Positions 1 to 11,709 of a stretch of DNA of 64,000 nt are shown here, in pieces; the first letter of the stretch is position 1, and each line of letters starts with the position of its first letter. Under the pieces are notes generated by a model. It did not search any database. It was given only the letters and a program-made list of their open reading frames with translations, and was not told where the DNA came from. This DNA is from Romanomermis culicivorax. Taxonomy: Eukaryota; Nematoda; Enoplea; Mermithida; Mermithidae. The stretch spans positions 186,001-250,000 of the forward strand of contig CAWUHX010000175.1 in assembly GCA_963922205.1 (NCBI GenBank), given 5' to 3'. Position numbers and translations under genes: made by a program.

Positions 1-1567
1 TTTCCAGTCCTATATGATATATGGTTTACCAGAAAATCGTGAACATCTGGAATACTACTTGCTTTCCACCTTCATTATGTAGAAGAAATTCAAGAAAAAC
101 GGACTATAAGACTAGTCTTAAAGGAAAACGTGTTACTCTATGTAGACTAAATTTGCAGTTTTCAGAGAATTTCTGCAGTAACCTCTTCCCCGTCTGTTGA
201 TTACTTAACTTTCAATGATATATGGAAAAATTTACTTGGAACACAGATTTTGCTGAACCACGATTTCCTATAGAAAAATGTAGTGATCTACAAAACTGAA
301 TGAGTTTTTGATCGTTTGATTGTACAGAAGGTTAGAAGTACAAAAATTTATTCGACGGAAGCAGTTTCTCAAAAGATGAGTGGAAATTCCTGCTCTTATC
401 GACTGAATTTTATCCGAAAATGGCTAATTAAATCAGCATTTCTGAACTACTTCTGGACATAAGCAAAATAAGGGAAATACTGGAAAATTTAATTGAAAGG
501 GAAATCGTAATTTTTCCAGGGAAAGGAGACATTCTATGTACTTTTTGAACGGTGTCATCTCTGGTCTAAAAAGGATTTTGTTGCAAAAATTTTCTTCCAA
601 AAATGTGGACTTTTTAGGCACCACATTGGAAAACTTATTCTTGTAGAATCAATGTAGTTTTATCAAGAAATTTTATGTATCAAATCGTGCCTGTAGTGTA
701 ATACTGAAGTTGAATGCAACAAGGTAATAATCCATTCTTCGCGGCTGCTGGGTACTGCATTTTACTTAACAGATATGGAGAAATTTCAAAATTTCCCGGC
801 CCACTTACATGGTCACACACTTTCCAAAAAATGTTGAGGAAGAGTCATTCATACATGTACAGCATAGAAATTTTAGGGAGTGGTCAGCTACATATTTTTT
901 CAATCAGAATGCTTAAAAACTTTGTTTTTAGAAGTTTGTCAGTGTGCTTTTTCAGTTCCAAAAGGAAAAAATAAACTTTATATTTTTTCAAAATTTTTAC
1001 GGAAAAATGTAGGCATCTTAAAAAATGAAAATTCTGGGGGTGTCAGCCAAAATTCGGTCAGCCGTGGCTTTGCCCGGGGTCAGGACCTCCAAACCCCCCA
1101 AAGGACATATGGTCATATGCGATGTGATTTTTCAATTAGACATTAATAGCTTATTTGAACGAGTTTTTTGGCTGAAGACTGGTCTATGCCTTTTTCGCAA
1201 AAACAGACAAAAGCGATTTGTGCCCAAAGTATCGCATGAATCTTGGCATATGCACCGATCGAAAGGTAAATATATCAGAATTTGTTGCCACAGTTGGATA
1301 TATTCAACAGTGACAACAAATATCTACTGTGCTCTAGAAACGTAAGAAATTCAAGCTTACGAAACAGCTGATCTGCAACATTAAGAAAACTTTTCGTGTG
1401 AAATAATTTCACTTAATAAAAATCGTCAAGTTCTTTCTTGCGCTTTTCTAAACATGAGAGATCCGTTCAATTTTGAGTGTTGCAATCATCAGTTGCCGCT
1501 GATTTTCGATAAAAAATCGTCGAAAAAAATCGGTCGTGAGGCGTGAAATTTTTTTTTTCATTTTCAG
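1..1567. other. Presumed P5CR intron, no feature seen
   Basis: This AT-rich stretch lies upstream of the P5CR terminal exon and is presumably intron. It ends in a long pyrimidine tract and AG acceptor. I see no recognisable exon, RNA gene or complete mobile element in it. Confidence 0.5.
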
Positions 1568-1774
1568 GGCGCAGCCCGTATGGTGCTCGAAACGGGCAAA
1601 CACCCGGCCGCTCTGAAAGACGATGTCCAATCACCGGCCGGTTCGTCCATCTACGCCATGCATCGTTTGGAAAGTTCGGCTTTCCGAGGGTTGTTGATCG
1701 ACGCCGTCGAAGCCGCTTGCACCAGATCCAAGCAGACCGGCGAAGGAGCGCAAAATAACGATGCCAAATTTTGA
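1568..1774 (+). CDS. P5CR: Pyrroline-5-carboxylate reductase, C-terminal exon
   Basis: Last coding exon of P5CR/PYCR, which reduces pyrroline-5-carboxylate to proline with NAD(P)H, the final step of proline synthesis. The exon follows a long T-rich tract and a TTTTCAG acceptor, starts in phase 0 and ends with TGA, giving 68 residues. Seen directly: the family block GAARMVLETGKHPAALKD, then DDVQSPAGSSIYAMHRLE, then FRGLLIDAVEAACTRS. These correspond to the helical dimerisation domain of the enzyme, including the SPxGxT/S-type loop near the substrate. The last 15 or so residues (GEGAQNNDAKF) are a variable polar tail. The exon is much richer in G+C than its surroundings, as expected for coding DNA here. 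The N-terminal Rossmann-fold exons are not in the window and must lie to the left, so the gene is partial only because of the window edge. Confidence 0.92.
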   Translation, partial: GAARMVLETGKHPAALKDDVQSPAGSSIYAMHRLESSAFRGLLIDAVEAACTRSKQTGEGAQNNDAKF

Positions 1775-2310
1775 AACGCGGAGAAAACAGTTCGATTGTA
1801 CAGGTTGTCCTGGAAAAATGGATCGCCCAGGCACGCTGTATATGATAACTTCAACCGCGGACAGCGATTTTTGAATGTTTTTGCTTGAAAGAAAAAATAT
1901 TCTGCAATATTATTACTTGATCAACTTCCGATGCTACGAAATTAAGACGACAGCGGAAAAAATTATCAGTCTCACAATATAACCAAGACACACTTTCTGA
2001 GAAAAATCAGCCGCTTAAACAGAGAGTTGAGTATCCCACCTAAAAAACAATTGTCTGGTGAAGCTTGATGCGTTAGAAACGGAAATGATATTCATTTTGT
2101 CTGAAAGTCAAAACTCGTATAGCTACAGTAAGACAAAAGTTGAAAACTTTCGATTTTTTCGATTTTTGACATACACTCCTTCAACTTATGCAGGTTTAGG
2201 CGTCAAACACCGTATTCTATAAGTTTACCCAATTTACGGCAAATGGAAGGGATACGATTTACTGTAGGATTCATTAGTGTAAAGTGAATATTAAGAATAC
2301 ACAAGTGCTC
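1775..2310. other. P5CR 3' flank, no feature seen
   Basis: Presumed 3' untranslated region and flank of P5CR. I see no canonical AATAAA close to the stop codon and no other gene. Confidence 0.4.
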
Positions 2311-4640
2311 GGTTGTATCTCCATTCCCCGACCATCCCTTTTCCCCGACCACTGCTTTAAATTCCCGATTCCCCGAGCAATGTGAAGTTTCTCGTACGAC
2401 TCAATTTTTGTAATAATTCCGATTCCCCGAGTATTAATATTTATGGCACACTTTTTTTGTTTAAAATTTCTCAAAGAAAGCAATTACATTTAGGTTGTTT
2501 CATGAAAAAAATGCACATTGTTATTTCGTTGCAGGGTAAATCAGAATGTAAAATTTTGATAGCTTCAATAGATAACCTTTTACATATTTCCAAAAAAAGA
2601 TTTTGTAGAATTAATCCGATTCTTTTCTAAATCGGCTATGGAAAAATATAGTGATTCTAGCTTTCAGTGTTGTAAGTGAATGTCATTTCAGCACAGCAGA
2701 ACATATTATTACAGATTCATGGCGAAGAATCAGTTGTTGAAAAGTTGGCGATTTGACATACTTTTATGTAGCAACTTCGATTTGCCTTGATTTAGGGTCA
2801 TGTTTTTTTGCATTGTCATACATTTTTATCATTGTGACACATTTTAAAAAGGTGGGCACGTAAAGTTTATTCTTTTGAAAAAAAAAAAAATTCGGATTAG
2901 CCAAACTCTCCCATTTTAATAAATTCGATTTTCGATGTTTGGTGAGAATAAATGTTGTAGGGCCATAATCTTCCATTTTTGAGGAAAAATTAAAGAACTA
3001 AAACTAAACTAATCAGACATTCTTTGCTTTATATACCCGCTGAAACACAGTGGGAAAACATCCGTGAGAAAAATGTGTAGTTCAGTTTGAATTTTTTTGC
3101 AGGTGTCACATTAAACAGAGGTGGAGCCATGTCACATTAAACAGAGGTGGTGATCAGTCACATTGACGGGGAAAACCCGTACCACATCCCATAGGAAACA
3201 TGGCCATGACACGGTAGGTGACATGCTGTGACCCCGTGGGGTGGCTCCAGTATATTTCTCTGTTTCGGGAACCTAACCCAGCTGGTACTACCACAGGTAA
3301 ACCTATGGTGTACCTCGGCCTTGTCCTAGGGTTATTCTGTAGAATAATGGACAACGCGGCCGGGTCAGGGGTGCCAATCCCTAGTCCTCATTCACCGGAA
3401 TGGGGGACGGTGCCATTCGAAGAATGGCGTACTGTAGGGGACCCGATTGTTAACCTAAATCCCCTTATTGGCCCTGACCTTAAGGGTCTGAGGGCTTTCT
3501 CAACTGAGGGTACTTCCGAGGGAAACTAGCTTAGGGGAGACTCCCACAAATATACCCTCAACACTAATAACCCCTGAGAAGACTCACTAATCCTCTTCTT
3601 AACCTACTCGGCACTGGGCGATGGGTTCGGGGGTCAAACTGTGGGTCCTACGGACGGCAACAAACGGGAACGGGAATCCGGGAGATTCGGCATAGGGTAA
3701 TGCGGCTGCTGATCGGCAGGCGGCGGTAACGGACGTTTCCTCGATGAGGGCGACGGGATTCTACGATTAACGGCAACGGGGACGGGTTCTTATGGTCGGG
3801 TTACTGTAGTGGTAACGTGTAAGGAGGCCGGAGGCAGAAATATGCAAATTTTATTCGGCGAGCGGCGAACGCAGTTGACAATATAAAAATATAATAAAAG
3901 TCGACGATGGCAAACGCGGACGCAAGGCTAAAAGACAAAACACCAGTTAGGCCCAATAATGAGTGACAAAAAGACGAAACATGCCCTTTTAAAGGGCTCC
4001 ATAAACTACAGTATGCCTTGGGCGGAGTTAACACTCCCCCAAGCTAACTTCTGCAGCGGAAATCATTGCAGAAGATGCCTATGGTCACATAGACATTTTC
4101 CAGTTCACAACGTTAAGCATTGGGGTGAGTTTTCACTCTCCATGCTTAACATAGAAACGTCACTAGTGAGAATTTCAAACTAGTCGTTTCACGTTGCGAA
4201 ACGTCGCTAGTTTTTACTGATAAGAGGTGCACGTTGTGCTCCAATTACAGCAATGAGCTCGGAGAGCTTATCTCTAACGGAAATTCTTGACACATACCGT
4301 AGTCTAGGTGTATAACAAAATAATAATTCGAAATGGAACTAAAATGTGCGCAAAAGCAACAGAAATAAAACATGAAAAGTACACACATAAATTGCATGTA
4401 AAAAGTATAAAAAACGAAACGCAAAATTGATGCAAATTACTGTAACACAAAACGTAACGAAAAACATAATGAAAAATTGTGATGTGAATCACGTGACGTT
4501 CGACGAAATCCGTCGGCACGTGACAGGCAAGTTATTGAAATAAGTCATAAGTTTTTCTTGCTTTATTTATAACATTAGTCGGAGAAAAGGAATGGTCGGG
4601 GAATAGGGATGATCGGGGAAAGGGCACACAATCCAGTGCT
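2311..4640. repeat. Putative transposable element with inverted CCCCGACCAT-rich ends
   Basis: The left end (about 2311-2365) carries repeated CCCCGACCAT units. The right end (about 4585-4640) carries the same units inverted, as ATGGTCGGGG and ATGATCGGGG. Between them lies a GC-rich block (about 3100-3830), unlike its neighbours, with a short direct duplication of a GTCACATTAAACAGAGGTGG unit at 3104 and 3130. No transposase or reverse transcriptase frame is recognisable and no target-site duplication is clear, so this may be one non-autonomous element or two unrelated pieces. Confidence 0.4.
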
Positions 4641-5572
4641 CAGCCCAACAAATTTGGAAAGCAAACATTGTCATTTTTCCCACAAAAATCACCATATGTG
4701 CTGCTGAAGTTCAGAAACACCAAAAATTTCCCTAAACATACAGTAGATAGTTTACGATGTCTTTGATCTGCTGACAAAAATTTACAAAAACTCGTATACC
4801 CTTAGAGGATCGCAGCATTTGGAGTATGAATACCATCATATGATTGCATTTTCTGATAATTGCGGCCTCTATTCTGGGCAAATCACAACTCCATATATTT
4901 CAAAAATAATTTTCTGTCCATTTACGAGACTTCATATTTGTCGGCCTAGCAATGAACTAGCTTCATGGTTGAACATTCATTAGATGCGGCATATACTCTA
5001 TGGTTTTCCCCATTTTGCATTTTGCACGTTGTAGCAAGTTTTAAAGTGTTGAAAATACGACCGTAAAAAGGTTTAGAAAGCACAAAGCGTGCCATTGTGC
5101 ATTTTCCTCCGAACCCGTAGACCTGATGTTGCTCATCCAAGTCATAGGCCCAGACCTGGATTTTTTTTGACAGGCACTGCCGCAATCGCAACATGCGATG
5201 CAGGCTGTGCAGTCGGTGGTAGAGAAGCTATCACCCAGTGTGTGAGAACCGTTACAGCTGGCTTTCGCAATAATGGCTCTATCTACTGCTAAAGCTCAAA
5301 AGGAACGATAATCTCACTGTGACGATGCCTTCTAGATGCTTACAAAAAATAAAATTTCATTTATTACTTGGGTGATAAAAGTTTACTATTCCAGTCTGTA
5401 TATTTTGATTCGCAATGCTCTATCAAGAAAAGTTAGCTTTTCTCGAAATTTTATGTTTCAGACCAAAGGATAGTAAAGCATTGGAAGTGGACTTAAATAC
5501 AAAAGCAAAGCATCGCAAGTTTTTGAAGCAAATCGAGTTGTAATGAATTACTTCAGGTCATATAGTGTTGAG
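4641..5572. other. Unassigned intergenic DNA
   Basis: No gene is recognised. Overlapping open frames occur on both strands around 4950-5290 with locally higher G+C, but neither translation resembles a family I know. Confidence 0.3.
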
Positions 5573-5998
5573 TCATTCATTAGCTTCTGTAATATGTCTC
5601 TCATAAATCGTCTGTTTCAGTAGGATATTAGTAGGTTTCTTTGTCTTCAGCAAGGCAACTCGACTTACTTTCAGTGACCAGAAACTTGCACTGTTGAAAT
5701 TCCTCTTTGGAAACCCTGTCAGTTTTTGCATCAGTCTGAATATCGTTTCAGCATTATACCTTTCTTTTAGATGGGTTCCCTCATCAAACTTTCTAAGTAG
5801 AAACTTCTGTTGCATTGCCGTGAGCGTTTTACACTCCTTTGACTTTTGAATGCTCATACCTAGGTACATTAGGTACATTGCTACAATTCTTGTAATGTTT
5901 TCTGAAGAAGTGGGGAAGAGCGTCAAATGGATTGGTTGGTAATAAATGCCCCAACTCAAGAGGTCTTGTTCGATATGCAAAGGTTTTTGGCGGAGTCA
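5573..5998 (-). CDS. Hypothetical ORF, possibly TE-derived
   Basis: This frame is open from about 5998 to a stop at 5573. The first ATG lies well inside, at roughly residue 35 of the open frame, so this is either an exon or a decayed ORF, not a clear full gene. The part after the ATG reads LTAMQQKFLLRKFDEG followed by an ERYNAETIFRLMQKL-like segment and a FW-containing basic stretch. The pattern (a motif of type LTxxQxxFLxxKFxEG, then a predicted helix) recalls ORFs found in repetitive DNA of several invertebrates, but I cannot assign a family. It lies directly beside the large inverted repeat starting at 6031, which supports a mobile-element origin. Confidence that it is made as a protein is low. 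Confidence 0.3.
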
Positions 5999-7157
5999 AA
6001 GGTACGATCCTAATCCACAGTTGACTTTAAGAGTCAGTTTCTGTTAGCATCGACCGTAGTATTTACTAACGTCGGACACGTCAAAAAATAGCATAAAGCG
6101 ACTTTTACACATATTATACAACTTTTTACGCTGAGTTCAATGGTTCAAACCACTTTACACAAAATCAAAAATTCGCTGAAATATCAGGATTCAAAGTTTC
6201 AAAAATTTATGAATTTGACCAAAATTGACCACTTTTACTTAAAGAACTGCAGCTCTCTGTATTTTTGACCTTTCACCAAGCGGTTTTTTGTATTAAGTAG
6301 ATGAGATGATGCTCACTCCTGGCGTGCATATGGAATTCTAATACAGCACACTCGATCTACGAGCTATGCTTTTAAAGTCAAAAAACTTTGAAAATTAGAT
6401 TTCAAAATTTGCATATTTTCAGCACTTGCTTCACAAGAAGCAGCGGGACACGGCTCAAAATTTACATGTATGTGCCCCAGGGCCTCCTACGAATCCCAGC
6501 AAAAAATTAAAAAAATAAAAAGACCATTTATTGAGATTTTTAAAATTGACCATTTCACATTTTTTCTGAACATTGCAAGAAATTTATTGAAAAACTTACA
6601 AATCCAATAACTGTTCTTATATAATACAGGGGAACAGGTCGATAACTTTCAGAAATCTTTGCCGAGGCTTCCCAGACGTTTCGATAAAAAAATTAACGAA
6701 AGAAAAAAATATTTATGAAGATATTTAAAATTGAACATTGTTCATTTTTTCAAAAATTAAACAAAATTTAATGAAAAATAACACAATAATTGCAGTTCTT
6801 AACAAAGTTAAGGGTGGAATCGAAATAATTTGTAGTACCTGCATCAAAGGTTCTTCCAAAGTTAGGCAAGAAATAAAAAAGGTCAATTTACGAAGCTATT
6901 GACACCTGACCATTTCACACGTTTCCAAAACGTGCATAAAATTTTATGAAATATTTAATAAATCTGGACAAAAAAATAATGCACATGAATCTGGCCAATC
7001 TGTTGAGTTTTTTTTATCAAACTTAAACATATTAGTGACCATGCATAATACAGCTATAAAAAGACAAATATAGCTTGATAAATTTTTTACCTACATTTGG
7101 AGGGAGATCTCAACATATATGTATTATGTAAGGTTGGAACAGTAGTTGAAATTATAG

Positions 7158-7637
7158 TCTGTTTTTCTTGAAATGCTTCTAAATAATAAAAGCGGAAAGC
7201 AAGTAGTATTTCAGATTTTCACGATTTGCTGATGAACAATATAGCGTATAGGACTGGAAACTTGTGAGCATACTGAACTAACCTTTAACAATTTTTAGAG
7301 CAAAAGATTTTACAGAAAGAGCTCTATGTAACGACAGTACTGATTTGTGTCACTTTTCTATTTGGAAGCATTTTATAAAAAACACACTATATAGTCTATT
7401 TTTCTTGAAATGCTTCCAAATAATGAAAGTGGAAAGCAAGTAGTATTTCACATTTTTGCGATTTTCTGATAAACAAAATATCATAAAGGACTGGAAATTT
7501 GTGAGCATACTGACCTAACCTTTAGCGATTTCTCGAGCGAAAAATTTTACAGTAAGACCGATATGTAAACGATTTCGACGACAGTACTGATTTGTGTCAC
7601 TTTTGTATCTGGAAGCATTTTATAAAAAACAGACTAT
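7158..7637. mobile_element. Two tandem ~240-bp MITEs with TATAGTCTGTTTTT ends
   Basis: Two copies (about 7158-7395 and 7394-7637) lie head to tail. Each starts TATAGTCT(G/A)TTTTTCTTGAA and ends with its approximate inverse, GGAAGCATTTTATAAAAAAC followed by A(G/C)ACTATA. Shared internal blocks include AAAGTGGAAAGCAAGTAGTA and GTGAGCATACTGA. The TA at the borders suggests a Tc1/mariner-type element that lacks coding capacity. A third copy sits at about 44165-44905 and a decayed inverted relative near 16240-16340. Confidence 0.65.
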
Positions 7638-8885
7638 AGGAACCTTTTTCTGAGTAATTTTTGAAAGCAAGACAAAGCACAAGAATATGCAATACATCAG
7701 CATGAGTAATTTGAGATGGTCCCTTTACCCGCCACCCAGAGGTCCCAGTCAAATAAAAAATTTTTAGCATTGTTAAACGAAAGATATATTCTGAAACGAT
7801 ATTTATAATCATTTTTCTCTAAAAACATGCTAGAATTCATAAGTTTCTTTCATAATTTTATTATACGATACTAGATTTTTTAGCATAAAAATTTTTTCTC
7901 CTTTTAGCACTAATTATTATGCCTAAAGATGCAGGACATGCAGAAAAGCAATCTCAAAGCGCCAAACTGATTTATAGTGACATATTTGGAAAAAATTTTG
8001 GCGAACCTGCGCCCCAAAATTTCTTGCAGTCAATGCATACGTAATCACAGGTACCACTAGATATGTCTTTAAACTGCGTTAATTCTTTCCGAAGTTTTAA
8101 GGAAGCTTTGTTGGAGAGAGCAAACAACTGTATAAATCATTTCAGTACAAATTATTTCGATTGCGCCCTGAACTTCTTCAAGAACTGCTGCTGAAATTGT
8201 GTTATTTTTCATTAAATTTTGTTTAATTTTTGAAAAAATGAGCAATGTTCAATTGTAAATATCTTCATAAATATTTTTTTCTCTCGTTAGTTTTTTACCA
8301 AAACGTCTCGGAAGTCTTGACAAAGATTTCTGAAAGTTTTCGACCTGTTCCCGTATATTCTATAAGAACAGATATTGGATTTGTGAAAGTTTTTCAATGA
8401 ATTTTTTGCAATTTTTAGAAAAATGTGAAATGATCAATTTTAAAAATCTCCATAAATGGTCTTTTTATTTTTTTAATTTTTGCTGGGATTCGTAGGAGGT
8501 TTTGGGGCACATGCATGTAAATTTTGAGTCGTGTCCCACAGCTTCTTGTGAAGCAAGTGCTGAAAATATGCAAATTTTGAAATCTAATTTTTAAAGTTTT
8601 CTGAGTTTAAAAGCATAGCTCGTAGACCGAGTATGATTTATTGGAATTCCATATGCACGCCAGGAGTCGGCGTCATCTCCCCTACTCAATACAAAAAACC
8701 GCTTGGTGAAAGGTCAAAAATACAGAGAGCTGCAGTTCTTTAACTAAAAGTGGTCAATTTTGCTCAAATTCATAAATTTTTGAAACTTTGAACCCTGATA
8801 TTTCATCGAATTTTTGATTTTGTGTAAAGCGGTTTGCACCATTGAACTCAGCGTAAAAAGTTGTATAATATGTGTGAAAGTCGTC

Positions 8886-8889
8886 CCAT
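8886..8889. repeat. Target-site duplication (CCAT), left
   Basis: CCAT directly precedes the TG of the left LTR and is repeated at 14340-14343 directly after the CA of the right LTR. A 4-bp duplication is typical of Ty3/Gypsy-type integration. Confidence 0.85.
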
Positions 8890-9720
8890 TGTCACGCCGA
8901 TGTGACGTTGAAATGCGAAAAGGGGGGGGGGGGCTTTTGGATATTTTAATATTTAAAATAAATAACAAATTGAATAGTTACACGAAATTAAGTTCCAGTT
9001 AAAACGTCCGTCGTTCCGATAGTCGAAAGAAAAGTTGCGGGCGATTACACGGGTATACTGTATGCGATGCAAAAGCCCCAAAGGTGAGCAAAGGGTGACG
9101 ATCCAATCGTCATTGGCCGTAGGGCAGGTTCCCTGGCGCTTGAAAAGTCGACAATTACAGTGTTGTAGGGACGACCCTACGCTCGAAAAAATGGTTCCCA
9201 AAACGTAAGCGTGAGAACCGAAAGTCGTCGAAGAGTAAGAATGAGAATCTCCTCGATTCTCGTGTTGACTATCCATAAGGACGTAGTCGTGGAACCAATC
9301 AAAATTGGGCAGTTTTTTGGACCGCCCATCCCAGTGCACAGGTGCCATACTGTGCAGTTACTGTTGATTGTCACATGTGAGCATGCACAGCTCGTGTTTT
9401 GCATACATTTGGGCTTTTGGATAATTTTATGTGGATTATCGAAAAGGGCCCTACTGTGTGCACAGGCCCATTGTTGGGTATTTTTGTAATTATTAGATTT
9501 TTGGTGTTTCTCGGAATGACGGTTAAACAATAGAAAAAGACAAAAACAAAGTACTTAACGAAAGTAACTAATTGCAGAGAAAAAGACGAAAACAAAGTAT
9601 TTGAACGAAAGTAACTGAAATCGCAGCGAAAGAAAACCTATTTGTACAGAAATGAAAAACATATTTGTTTTTACATTCGTCGGAGAAATGAGATCTTACA
9701 AAATTTCACTCTTCGTTACA
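8890..9720 (-). repeat. 3' LTR of the retrotransposon
   Basis: 831 bp, near-identical to 13511-14339. On the plus strand it runs from TGTCACGCCG to CTTCGTTACA. Differences from its partner cluster near the right end (for example ACTGTTGATTG against ACTGTAGATTG) and in the length of a G run at about 8920. The envelope frame stops 15 bases inside it. Open frames in it are shadows and not predicted genes. Confidence 0.93.
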
Positions 9721-11709
9721 TTCCTCTCCTTCTGAAAAGGACGACCCCGTCCGTCGAACCGGTGCGGCAGGGTTTCGAGATGATCTGTTTCCCCAACGAA
9801 AATAGCCCGGCTTCTTCCTGGATTGGTGATGTTCATTGTTATGGTTCATTCGACAATTTTGCGTTCCATTGACGAAAAAATTAGGCATGTCATTTACGTC
9901 CTCCCATTTAGGAGCACTGGGGGCCAGATGATCAGGTGCGGCTATGTACCGACGATTTATTTCGTTGCTTCTTACACTGGCCAACTCCAATAGTGCTTGT
10001 CCCAAGGAGGGTGAAAAGTTATGTGCAGAAGGGGTACGCATGTTTCTTATTGGCAGCTCATAGTTTATGTTTTGTTTTTTTCGTGGTATGCATTGGCGCA
10101 GCCAATAACAACCATATATAGTTCCTATGATGGTGGCCACTATGACTGTTAAGTTGATTAACATTTGCAAGGGCCCCTTTAGTAAATTGTTTAATCCTTG
10201 TGTCATGCTTTGCTGCGTACCCACAATTACATGTTCAAGCGCTTGGCCAGCTCCAGAAATGGTATTGCCAATAGCCTGACCACTTCCCGACAAAATTTCG
10301 TAGACGGAGTCTGCATGCGGGGACATTTCCGATGTGTAATTGAGCAAACGGTTCACTGTAAGTTCCAATTTATGAGTTTTGAACATGTATTCTCTTAAAA
10401 ATGCAAGATTTGTTGAAACGGACGCCAATTGGTCATGAAAAATTGGCGGTGCATTGAAGTGAAAAACGGTTGCATTTCCATGCCAAACCACTTCTAAGGG
10501 GATACGGCTAACGTGGGTTTTTCCCAATGGAGAAGTCCATATCCCATCTTTTTTGTAAAGGGGCACGTGCCTGTGGTTGCAATCCACTTTTTGGCTACTT
10601 TCCAAAAGATCTTCGGTTCCGGGTGCCACGAACATGAGCGTGTTCTCCACAAGGACGGGGAGATTTTGATAACAGACTCCGTCAATTTTGTAGTCTTTGT
10701 ACACGTAAGTTGCGTTTATTTGTTTACAGGGCCATATTGTCAAGGCCTCTCCTGTAAACGCGGAGACTATGTCAGTTCTTTGGAGGAACGCACGGGCACC
10801 TAAGGTCGCATCCAGGCGCAACAGCTGCTACACAATGTCCAGGTGACGCTGGGCCTGAAGACAAAGTTCATTCCACACGTTTCTGAACGTTTGCACTTCA
10901 AATTCATGAATTTTTTCTTCAAGATAGTTCAGTTTTGAATTTAGGGGATCATAGTCCGTTTCAGAAAAGTTGTTTTTGATGTTGATGAATGCATTATTGT
11001 GGGCTTCAAAAGCTTGCAACCTTACTATGATCCCTTGTTCTGTTTGAAACGTATGTTCGTCAAAATCCGGGCAATTTTTATGTGAAAACGAAGTTGCGTT
11101 TTGAATATAAAAAGCGGCTTGCAGGTCATCGATGATCAAATGAGGACCAATGAGTTTTATTTTGTAAAAATTTTTAAATTCGAAAGGACAGACCCGCCGA
11201 AAATGGGTCACGTCCCAAACGACAACGCCATCTTGTAAAACGCAATGACCGGAAGTAGCCCAGCAGCCTCCCAAATCTCCAAGGGTACTGATAAGGCTAT
11301 TCCCATCCCAAGAGGCCACTTGACCTTCTTCGATGATTAAATTGTCTATGGAAGAACAGTGATCCGTACAGCACCATTTAAATTTGACGTCCAGTTTGTT
11401 ATTTGTTGTCCAAAATCCGTTGTTTGTTTGATTTAAGTGTTGATCTGTGTACAATTTTGTTTCAAAAATATCTTTGCATTCAAAAGCTGTGAGGTGTTTT
11501 ATTTCCGTGTGATCCGAAATGATACTTCTCGAGCCAAAGAAACCCACTTGGGTACAAATTCGTCTTGTACGTAAATAACATTTAAATGCAAAACTGTGCT
11601 TAGGGTGACTTCGGGGCACGTAAACTTGACCTTGGGTGGTCACGGGAGTGCCTTCGATTTCGGGTCGAGTACAGGAAAATGATCTTTGGAATTTCGATGG
11701 AGTGTCCGG
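9706..11709 (-). pseudogene. env: Envelope-like glycoprotein frame with one in-frame TAG
   Basis: One reading frame is open from after a TAA at 11710-11712 down to 9706, apart from a single TAG at 10828-10830. The part before the TAG has many cysteines and a GGCWATSGHC-type block followed by a DG and a VVWD motif. The part after it has N-glycosylation sequons, a Gly/Ala-rich stretch and one strong hydrophobic segment (about 10102-10170) followed by a basic tail: the layout of a class of membrane fusion glycoprotein carried by some invertebrate retroelements. I could not place it in a named glycoprotein family with confidence; a chuvirus-like origin is one possibility. Its upstream end overlaps the end of gag in another frame. 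The element is probably defective; the TAG is either an inactivating change or a leaky stop. Confidence 0.75.
9721..9734 (-). promoter_or_regulatory. Polypurine tract
   Basis: On the minus strand AGAAGGAGAGGAA abuts the start of the 3' LTR (TGTAACG). This is the expected position and composition of a plus-strand DNA priming site. Confidence 0.75.

Noticed and set aside
8953-9595. Several open frames of 74-131 codons within the LTR (and their twins at 13572-14214)
   Set aside because: They are present in both LTRs, overlap on both strands, and resemble no protein; LTRs are expected to be non-coding.
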